Under the pieces are notes generated by a model. That model ran no database searches, was not told the DNA's origin, and worked only from the letters and a program-made list of their open reading frames with translations. The position numbers were made by a program, and so were the translations under genes. Source: an uncultured Gemmatimonadota bacterium (GTDB taxonomy: Bacteria > Gemmatimonadota > Gemmatimonadetes > Gemmatimonadales > GWC2-71-9). From it: a DNA stretch of 11,698 nt. Numbering within the stretch: position 1 is the stretch's first letter; every line of letters begins with the position of its first letter. This document shows, piece after piece, positions 6,026 through 11,698 of this stretch. The stretch covers positions 1-11,698 of the forward strand of contig CAMLLJ010000077.1 of the NCBI GenBank assembly GCA_946480845.1, in the 5' to 3' direction.

Positions 6026-7197
6026 GCATGGCGCCGATCGATCGCGAGGCGCTACGGGCGGGGCTCGCGGCCGCCGGCGCCGACGCCTGGCTGATCTTCG
6101 ATTTTCACGGGCTCAACCCGGTGGCCGCCCGGGTGCTCGGCATCGAGGGGATGGCGACGCGGCGCTTCTTCGTCCTGCTCCCCGCCGACGGGGACCCGGT
6201 CGCGGTGGCCCACCGGATCGAGCTGCAGGGGTTCGCGGACTTTCCGGGCGAGGTGGTGCCGTATGCCCGCTGGCAGGAGCTGCACGCGGCGCTCGGGCCG
6301 CTGGTCTCGGGGCGGACGCTGGCGATGGAGATCTCCCCGGACGATGCGGTGCCCTACCTGGACCGGGTGCCGCACGGTGTGGTTCAGCTCCTCACCCGGC
6401 TCGGGGCCACCATCGTGCCGTCGGGCTCGCTGGTCACCACCTTCGCGTCCCGCTGGACCCCGGCGGAGCTCGAGGGGCACCTTGCCGCCGCCGAAGCGCT
6501 CGCCGCCATCGCCAGGGACGCCCTCGGCTGGGCGGTCGGCCAGGGCGGGAGCGGGCTCACCGAGCTGGCGCTCCAGCGCCGGGTCATCGAGGCCATCCAT
6601 GCGCGGGGGCTCGAGTTCGACCACCCGCCGATCGTCGCGTTCGGGCCCGGCGCGGCCAACCCGCACTACGAGCCGGGACCCGGGCGGGACGCGACGCTCC
6701 AGCGGGACCAGGTGGTGCTGCTCGACCTCTGGGCCGGTCCCGGGCCGGGGTCGGTCTTCGCCGACCAGACCTGGATGGGATTCTCGGGGAGCAATCCGCC
6801 GGAACGGGTGCTCCGGGTGTGGGAGACGGTGCGCTCCGCGCGCGAGGCGGCGTGCCGCGCCATCGCCGAGGGCATCCGCGCCGGCCGGGAAGTGCGCGGG
6901 TTCGAGGGCGACCAGGCGGCGCGCGGGGTCATCGAGGCGGCGGGGTTCGGGGCCTACTTCGTCCATCGCACCGGCCACTCGATCGACCGGGACCTGCACG
7001 GGTCCGGCCCGCACCTGGACGACTACGAGACGCACGACGACCGGGCGCTGGTGCCCGGAGTCGGCTTCTCGGTGGAGCCGGGGATCTACCTGCCGGGGGA
7101 GTTCGGGGTGCGCAGCGAGGTGAACATGTACTGGGGCAGCGACGGCGCGGTGGTGACGCCGGCAGCACCGCAGGAGTCACTGATTACGGCGGGGTGA
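6022..7197 (+). CDS. M24-family metallopeptidase (Xaa-Pro dipeptidase/aminopeptidase-like)
   Basis: A 391-residue protein. Residues 1 to about 145 form the creatinase/prolidase N-terminal domain (ADAWLIFDFHGLNPVAARVLG); the rest is the pita-bread catalytic domain. All five metal ligands are visible: D235 (LLDLW), D248 (ADQTW), H319 (RTGHSI), E352 (VEPGIYLPG) and E366 (RSEVN). The two aspartates are 13 apart instead of the usual 11, a two-residue insertion in the loop GPGPGSVFA that does not touch a ligand. The enzyme would hydrolyse X-Pro dipeptides or N-terminal X-Pro bonds in the cytosol, with two Mn or Co ions; no signal peptide is seen. The ATG at 6022 overlaps the preceding stop as ATGA, with GGAG at 6011-6014 seven bases upstream; an open extension back to 5866 lies inside the previous gene and is rejected. 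Confidence 0.92.
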   Translation: MSMAPIDREALRAGLAAAGADAWLIFDFHGLNPVAARVLGIEGMATRRFFVLLPADGDPVAVAHRIELQGFADFPGEVVPYARWQELHAALGPLVSGRTLAMEISPDDAVPYLDRVPHGVVQLLTRLGATIVPSGSLVTTFASRWTPAELEGHLAAAEALAAIARDALGWAVGQGGSGLTELALQRRVIEAIHARGLEFDHPPIVAFGPGAANPHYEPGPGRDATLQRDQVVLLDLWAGPGPGSVFADQTWMGFSGSNPPERVLRVWETVRSAREAACRAIAEGIRAGREVRGFEGDQAARGVIEAAGFGAYFVHRTGHSIDRDLHGSGPHLDDYETHDDRALVPGVGFSVEPGIYLPGEFGVRSEVNMYWGSDGAVVTPAAPQESLITAG

Positions 7198-7299
7198 CGA
7201 AACGTTGCCCCTTGCGCATCCGGCCGGTCACGTTATTGTATCCCGCCGCGCGCCGTCCCTCGCCGCCAGACCGGAGGGAGCGAGTGCGATCCCGTCAGT

Positions 7300-7332
7300 G
7301 TTTCAGCAGGCAACTACACAGGTTTCAGCCGG
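7300..7332 (+). promoter_or_regulatory. Tandem 11-bp direct repeat, candidate activator site
   Basis: GTTTCAGCAGG (7300-7310) and GTTTCAGCCGG (7322-7332) differ at one base and start 22 bp apart, close to two DNA turns, so a dimer or two copies of a regulator could bind one face. The pair lies 44 bp upstream of the -35 box of the receptor promoter, a usual place for an activator. The rest of 7198-7375 holds no gene or terminator that I can see, only a CCGGCCGG palindrome near 7222. Confidence 0.4.
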
Positions 7333-7375
7333 TTACGCCTCATCGTCGAATTATTGGACGGTGCGTAGCTTTTGC

Positions 7376-7404
7376 TTGACAGTTGTTTTGCGCAGTCCCA
7401 TATT
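7376..7404 (+). promoter_or_regulatory. Sigma-70-type promoter for the TonB-dependent receptor
   Basis: A perfect -35 TTGACA (7376-7381) is followed after 17 bp by CATATT (7399-7404; four of six bases of TATAAT). TATTAG at 7401 is an alternative -10 with a 19-bp spacer. The box lies in a local AT-rich patch in otherwise GC-rich DNA. Transcription would start near 7411, giving a leader of about 190 nt before the receptor ATG. Confidence 0.6.
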
Positions 7405-7410
7405 AGGCGA

Positions 7411-7604
7411 CCGGCCATCTCCGGCCGGCACTTCCTAAAGGTCATCACAACGTTGCTCTCGGCGTTCGTGACTCTTCCTCAAACGTTCGTTCCCGCACGC
7501 CGCATCCCGTAGTCGGGGCACCTGTGCCCGCAACGGGGGGGAAGTCATTCCCTCCGCTCCAAGTTGGCAGTATCAGCAGGTTCACGCCTTTGGAGGACGT
7601 TTCC
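7411..7604 (+). promoter_or_regulatory. Structured 5' leader of the receptor gene with possible Shine-Dalgarno sequestration
   Basis: Hairpins that I can pair by eye: CCGGCC 7411-7416 with GGCCGG 7423-7428 at the predicted 5' end; GGGCA 7516-7520 with TGCCC 7525-7529; and 7536-7543 with 7548-7555 (eight pairs, one G-U, GTCA loop). The Shine-Dalgarno GGAGG (7592-7596) is eight bases before the ATG. CTCCAA 7557-7562 can pair with TTGGAG 7590-7595, covering it, and CCTCC 7551-7555 in the third hairpin is a second, competing partner. This resembles a translational switch but matches no riboswitch class that I know. Confidence 0.4.
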
Positions 7605-10600
7605 ATGAAGCAAAGCTGTGTCAGCGCCTTCGCTCGTGTAGCGCGCGTGTGCGCGCTCGCGGCAGTGGCTCTGGGAGTCGGGGCGTCGTCGCTCCTCGCC
7701 CAGGCGACTGGTAAGATCGAGGGCAGGGTCCGCGATCAGGCCGGCGCGCCGATCGCCAATGCCCAGGTCGTCATCGTCGGCAGCGCCTTCAGCGCGCTGA
7801 CGAACCCGCAGGGGTACTACTTCATCAACAACGTGCCGTCGGGCACCGTGGCCATGCGGGCCGCGTTCATCGGCTACCGCGCGGTGCGGGCCGAGGGCGT
7901 GCGCGTGCTGGGCGGCCAGACGATCACCCAGGACTTCGCGCTCCAGGCCTCGACGGTGCAGCTCGAGGACATCTCGGTGCAGACCACGCAGCCGCTGGTG
8001 CCGCGTGACGAGGTGACCACGAAGCAGCGCATCGACGGCGACTTCAGCCGCGCCCTCCCGGTGGACCGCATCAGCCAGGTGCTGACGCTGCAGCCGGGTG
8101 TCGTGGCCAACTCCTCGGGCGGCGGCATCTCGATCCGCGGCGGCCGCCGCGACCAGGCCGCCACCTACATCGACGGCGTCCCGGTCACCCCGGGCAACCG
8201 CTCGAGCCCGGGCGGCGTGACGGGCGGCAACGAGATCATCGTCGGCGTCGGCGGCTTCGAGGAAGCCTCGGTGACGACCGGTGCGAGCTCGGCCGAGTTC
8301 GGCAACGCCCAGTCGGGCATCATCAACATCGCCACCCGGACCGGCTCCAACACCGGCTACAGCGGCAACGTGAGCTGGGAGACCGACGAGCCGTTCGGGA
8401 AGAACATGAGCACCGGGTTCAACCGGCTGCTCGCCAGCTTCGGCGGCCCGCTCAAGGTGATGGACGGGCTCTCGTTCTACGTGGCCGGCGCGCTCACCGG
8501 TGAGCGGTACAGCTACGGCGGGCGGGGCAGCGAGGCGTTCCCGACCTTCCAGCTGGCGGGGATCGACACGACGGTCGCGGTGCCCAGCAGCCCGGGCTCG
8601 GCGACGTCGGACACGACCTTCGTCGACATCCAGAACTTCGCCGTGGCCCGGGGCCGCTGCGAGGACTTCGCCAACAGCGTCAACCCGGACATCGCCAACA
8701 ACTACGGCGCCAGCTGCCAGGGCGTGCGCAACCCGCGCAATGCGCAGTCGGTCTACTCGCTGCAGGGCAAGCTGAACTACAGCTACGGCTCGGGCTCGCG
8801 CTTCTCGCTGCTCTACATGGGCAGCCAGGACCAGACCCGCGGCGGGCTCACGTTCAACACCAACCCGTCCAACATCTTCGGCAACGCCAGCGTGAACCGG
8901 ATCTACCAGGTCAACTGGACGCAGAACCTGTCGAAGTCCACGGAGCGGGCGCTGGCGCTCGACGCGAGCTTCTCCTACCAGCAGGACCGCTTCACCAACA
9001 GCCCGCTCACGCTGGCGAGCGAGCTGAGCACGCGGAACAAGTTCGGCGGGTTCATGATCGCGCCGTTCGACTTCGTGTTCGACAACGAGTCGTTCCCGAT
9101 CGATGACTCCCTGATCGCCGACTACCGGTCCAACACCCCGGGCACCCGGCGCTCGCCGTACGACCTGGAGAACACCGACCAGTACCGCCTGGCGGACGAG
9201 TACCGGAACAGCCCCTACGCGCTGCTCGGCAACTCCGAGAAGGGCGGGCCCACCGGCACGGTGCAGCAGAACCGGGAAGACCGCCTGATCGGCAAGGCGG
9301 CGGTGGACTGGCAGTTCGACCGCTACAACCGCCTCAAGTTCGGCGGCGAGTACACCCGGTACCACACGGTCAACTACTCGCACAACCTGACCAGCCAGGC
9401 GTTCTCCAACGCGTACAACGAGAAGCCGATCCGCTACAACGGCTTCATCGAGGACCGCCTCGACCTCGGCGACGTCGTCGTGGTCGGCGGCCTGCGCTAC
9501 GACGCCTACGACACCCGTGCCGCGCGGCCCTACTCGCTCGACACGGTGCAGACCAACCCGACGTTCGGCACCTACCAGCCGTTCCCGCGCATCTCGAGCT
9601 ACTCGGACGCGGACGGCACCTACACGCTGAACGGCCAGGCGCTGCCGCTCGTCGCCTTCATCCGCGACGAGAAGCACACCTACCTGAGCCCGCACATCCA
9701 GGTGGCCTTCCCGGTGACCGAGAAGACCAACTTCCGGCTCTCCTACGCGCACCAGGTGCAGGCGCCGGACTTCGGGCTCCTGCTCAACGGCATCAACACC
9801 GACCTGTCGATCACCAACACCAACAACGCCTACGGCAACGACCTGGACTTCGGGCGGAGCATCACCTTCGAGTTCGGCATCCGGCACGCGTTCAGCGACG
9901 ACATGGTGCTCGACGTCGCGGCCTACAACAAGGACAAGCTGTCGGACGCCGCCTACCGCCTGGTGAGCCGGCGGGACCCGACCAGGAACAACTCCTCGAC
10001 GGACCTGCGGGAGCTGACCGCCGCCGACTTCGGCAACTCGCGCGGGCTCGACCTCCGGCTCGACCGCCGCATCGGGAGCCTGTTCAACGGCACCATCTCG
10101 TACAGCTACTCGTCGGCCAAGAACACCGGCACCGACCCGAACACCTACCTGGTCTTCGGCTCGCGCGTGGTGAACGCCCTCTCGGGCGGCAACCAGCCGC
10201 CGCCGCAGGCCATCGCGCCCACGGCCAACAGCCGTCCGCACAACCTGGCCGGCGCGATGTCGGTCAGCTTCCCGGGCGACTGGCAGGAAGGCTCGATCGT
10301 CGGCACGCTGCTGCAGAACGTCGGCCTCTTCGCCACCTTCCGCTACGCCAGCGGCACGGCGTACACGAAGTGCGAGACGGTCACCGGCAACGAGAACGTC
10401 TTCTCCGGCCAGGTCTGCTCGAACGGCGGCTTCCTCAACGGCCTCAACTCGGCCCGGCTGCCCACGTTCAAGCAGTTCGACCTGAAGGCCACCAAGAGCT
10501 TCGGCCTGGGCGGGCTCGACATGACGGCGTACCTCGACGTGCGGAACGTCCTCAACTTCGAGAACATCCTGCAGGTCTTCGTCGAGACCGACGACGTGGT

Positions 10601-10949
10601 GAACGAGACCGACCGCGAGCTCCGCGTCAGCAACACGCTCACGGACTTCCGTGACGAGGCCGCGGACAACCAGCTGCTGCTCGGCGATGACGGCATCGAC
10701 CTGCGCTTCGACGGCGATGGCGCGAGCGGGTGCGCCAACTGGGTCACGGTCCAGGGTGACGGCGGCGCGCCGAACTGCGTCTACCTGATCCGGGCCGAGG
10801 AGCGCTGGGGCAACGGCGACGGGATCCTCTCCGTCGCGGAGCAGACCACGATCGCCGAGGCCAACTACTACGGGCCGGGCGGCCGCGGAATCCACAACTT
10901 CGTGGGCGCTGGCCGTCGCATGCGCCTGGGCTTCGAGATCAACTTCTAA
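7605..10949 (+). CDS. TonB-dependent outer-membrane receptor (Oar-like, CarboxypepD_reg-like N-domain)
   Basis: A 1114-residue outer-membrane protein. It has a Sec signal peptide (basic n-region, ALAAVALGVGASSLLAQA, cleavage near residue 30), a carboxypeptidase regulatory-like beta-sandwich (about 33-115: GKIEGRVRDQAGAPIANAQV, NPQGYYFINNVPSG), a plug domain (about 120-245: RISQVLTLQPGV, SIRGGRRDQAATYIDGVPV, AEFGNAQSGIINIATRTG), and a long 22-strand-type barrel ending RMRLGFEINF with the terminal aromatic needed for BAM insertion. Such receptors import large or scarce substrates using TonB energy; the substrate is unknown. Mature cysteines occur only as three close pairs (352/371, 923/938, 1043/1058), probably disulfides in surface loops. 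Before the last strand lies an Asp/Gly-rich segment with GNGDGILSVAEQ (1069-1080). I chose ATG 7605, with GGAGG eight bases upstream, over GTG 7524, which lacks a ribosome binding site and would spoil the signal peptide. Confidence 0.93.
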   Translation: MKQSCVSAFARVARVCALAAVALGVGASSLLAQATGKIEGRVRDQAGAPIANAQVVIVGSAFSALTNPQGYYFINNVPSGTVAMRAAFIGYRAVRAEGVRVLGGQTITQDFALQASTVQLEDISVQTTQPLVPRDEVTTKQRIDGDFSRALPVDRISQVLTLQPGVVANSSGGGISIRGGRRDQAATYIDGVPVTPGNRSSPGGVTGGNEIIVGVGGFEEASVTTGASSAEFGNAQSGIINIATRTGSNTGYSGNVSWETDEPFGKNMSTGFNRLLASFGGPLKVMDGLSFYVAGALTGERYSYGGRGSEAFPTFQLAGIDTTVAVPSSPGSATSDTTFVDIQNFAVARGRCEDFANSVNPDIANNYGASCQGVRNPRNAQSVYSLQGKLNYSYGSGSRFSLLYMGSQDQTRGGLTFNTNPSNIFGNASVNRIYQVNWTQNLSKSTERALALDASFSYQQDRFTNSPLTLASELSTRNKFGGFMIAPFDFVFDNESFPIDDSLIADYRSNTPGTRRSPYDLENTDQYRLADEYRNSPYALLGNSEKGGPTGTVQQNREDRLIGKAAVDWQFDRYNRLKFGGEYTRYHTVNYSHNLTSQAFSNAYNEKPIRYNGFIEDRLDLGDVVVVGGLRYDAYDTRAARPYSLDTVQTNPTFGTYQPFPRISSYSDADGTYTLNGQALPLVAFIRDEKHTYLSPHIQVAFPVTEKTNFRLSYAHQVQAPDFGLLLNGINTDLSITNTNNAYGNDLDFGRSITFEFGIRHAFSDDMVLDVAAYNKDKLSDAAYRLVSRRDPTRNNSSTDLRELTAADFGNSRGLDLRLDRRIGSLFNGTISYSYSSAKNTGTDPNTYLVFGSRVVNALSGGNQPPPQAIAPTANSRPHNLAGAMSVSFPGDWQEGSIVGTLLQNVGLFATFRYASGTAYTKCETVTGNENVFSGQVCSNGGFLNGLNSARLPTFKQFDLKATKSFGLGGLDMTAYLDVRNVLNFENILQVFVETDDVVNETDRELRVSNTLTDFRDEAADNQLLLGDDGIDLRFDGDGASGCANWVTVQGDGGAPNCVYLIRAEERWGNGDGILSVAEQTTIAEANYYGPGGRGIHNFVGAGRRMRLGFEINF

Positions 10950-10968
10950 GGTCACTCGGGCGTCCCGG

Positions 10969-10994
10969 GGGCCCGGCCGAACCTGGCCGGGTCC
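10969..10994 (+). other. Strong intercistronic hairpin
   Basis: Bases 10969-10978 pair with 10985-10994 to give a ten-pair GC-rich stem (one G-U pair) with the six-base loop GAACCT, 19 nt after the receptor stop. No T-run follows, so it is not a textbook intrinsic terminator. It could protect the upstream mRNA 3' end or lower read-through into the secreted-protein gene, which follows at 11035. Confidence 0.5.
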
Positions 10995-11034
10995 GCGGGA
11001 TCGCACCGTCGATTTTCCATCTGGAGAGGACGCA

Positions 11035-11698
11035 ATGCACTCACTTTTTGGTAAGAGGGGCGTGCTGCTCGCCGGCCTTCTCGCCCTGGCGGTGACGGCG
11101 CTCGCGCCGTCCGTCGCGGCGGCGAAGCCCGAGCCGGGCGCCAAGCCGCGCGGCTTCCGCCTGTTCGCGCGCAGCCTCGGCGCCATCACCATCAATCGCA
11201 TCTACTGCGGTCTCGCCACCACGGGCGAGGTGTGCGTCGACTCGACGAACTCCTCGACGATCGGCGGCGGCTACTGGCCCAAGGGCACGGCGAACCAGTT
11301 CGTGTTCAACTCGGGCCTCCAGCTGGCCGGCGTCATCCAGGACACCCCCGACAACCCGTGGGGCGGCGACACGACCGGTGCCTTCTTCTTCGACCCGAAG
11401 GGCACCACCCAGCACGGCCAGCAGGTCGAGCCGATCTACAACTCGACCAACCCCGACGACGTGGCCAACTGGCCGCAGGCGGCCTTCGTGCCGCAGGGTG
11501 ACGCCGGCGAGGAGCTGTTCAATCCGCTGCTCCGCGGCCGCGTCTCGGCGTCGCAGGGCGACGTGTGGTGGCTCAGCTGGGAAGGCAACCCGGCGCAGAA
11601 TGCCGGGCGCGTGCACCCGCTCGGCATCGTGGCGGAGTCCCGCGGCCTGGGCTGGAACTTCCCGGCCGGCAACGAGGACATCATCTACTTCATCTACA
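11035..11698 (+). CDS. Secreted protein of unknown function, partner of the TonB-dependent receptor (3' end outside window)
   Basis: At least 221 residues, open to the window edge. A clear Sec signal peptide (KRG, LLAGLLALAVTALAPSVAAA, cleavage after A30) is not followed by a lipobox Cys, so the protein is periplasmic, surface-attached by other means, or released. The mature part starts with SLGAITINRIYCGLATTGEVC (C58 and C67, a likely disulfide), then GGGYWPKGTANQFVFNSGLQLAG, DTTGAFFFDPKGTTQHG and NPAQNAGRVHPLGIVAESRGLGWN. I recall this pattern as common in Gemmatimonadota, often next to TonB-dependent receptors, and without assigned function; I recognise no catalytic motif. GGAGAGGA (11023-11030) precedes the ATG by four bases. 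Position directly after the receptor suggests a SusC/SusD-like cooperation, although it is not recognisably a SusD. Confidence 0.82.
   Translation, partial: MHSLFGKRGVLLAGLLALAVTALAPSVAAAKPEPGAKPRGFRLFARSLGAITINRIYCGLATTGEVCVDSTNSSTIGGGYWPKGTANQFVFNSGLQLAGVIQDTPDNPWGGDTTGAFFFDPKGTTQHGQQVEPIYNSTNPDDVANWPQAAFVPQGDAGEELFNPLLRGRVSASQGDVWWLSWEGNPAQNAGRVHPLGIVAESRGLGWNFPAGNEDIIYFIY

Noticed and set aside
7198..7260. Terminator after the M24 peptidase
   Set aside because: The CCGGCCGG palindrome near 7222 is short, lacks a loop and has no T-run.
7198..7604. tRNA, known riboswitch or small ORFs in the intergenic region
   Set aside because: I found no cloverleaf or recognised riboswitch core. A short open frame at 7205-7438 has no ribosome binding site, runs across the promoter and shows no coding bias.
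7545..11201. Open minus-strand frame of 1218 codons antisense to the receptor
   Set aside because: It mirrors the receptor's G/C third positions, which remove stops in the antisense frame. The product is a monotonous Val/Arg/Ala/Glu string with no motifs, and it runs through the intergenic spacer and the next gene.
1..11698. CRISPR array, insertion sequence or integrase
   Set aside because: No regularly spaced direct repeats with unique spacers, no terminal inverted repeats and no transposase or recombinase motifs were seen.

Overview
The window is very GC-rich coding DNA with tightly packed genes. It most resembles a soil or metagenome-type member of the Gemmatimonadota. The main reason is the pair at the right end: an Oar-like TonB-dependent receptor with a carboxypeptidase-regulatory-like N-terminus, followed by a secreted protein of a type I associate from memory with that phylum. 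This placement is inference from protein flavour; no rRNA or marker gene is present.

Left part (1-5272, minus strand). Nine genes run right to left with almost no gaps: an ECF sigma factor, a small zinc-finger anti-sigma factor, a DUF92 membrane protein, a lipoprotein, an FAD-dependent oxidoreductase of the geranylgeranyl-reductase/PHBH fold, a flavin reductase, a SAM methyltransferase, an SRPBCC cyclase-like protein and, after a 71-bp G-rich gap, a beta-ketoacyl synthase (FabF/KS type) cut by the window edge. ATGA/GTGA stop-start overlaps and longer overlaps join the first eight genes, so they are probably one translationally coupled operon. Ketosynthase, cyclase-like, methyltransferase, FAD oxygenase/reductase and flavin reductase together look like tailoring genes of a polyketide-like or modified-lipid pathway. 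The anti-sigma factor has the same Cys/His spacing as the redox sensor RsrA, which suggests the pathway may answer to thiol-oxidative stress.

Middle part (5384-7197, plus strand). A divergent two-gene unit holds a V4R-like small protein, whose reading frame needs a non-ATG start, coupled by an ATGA overlap to an M24-family (Xaa-Pro dipeptidase-like) metallopeptidase with all five metal ligands.

Intergenic region 7198-7604. This is the least GC-rich stretch. It holds a tandem 11-bp direct repeat 22 bp apart, a good sigma-70-type promoter (TTGACA, 17 bp, CATATT) and a leader of about 190 nt with several hairpins, one of which could hide the Shine-Dalgarno sequence of the receptor gene.

Right part (7605-11698, plus strand). 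A 1114-residue TonB-dependent receptor with six mature cysteines in three close pairs is followed, across an 85-bp spacer with a strong hairpin, by the secreted protein, which runs off the window. The two probably act together at the outer membrane; the substrate cannot be read from the sequence.
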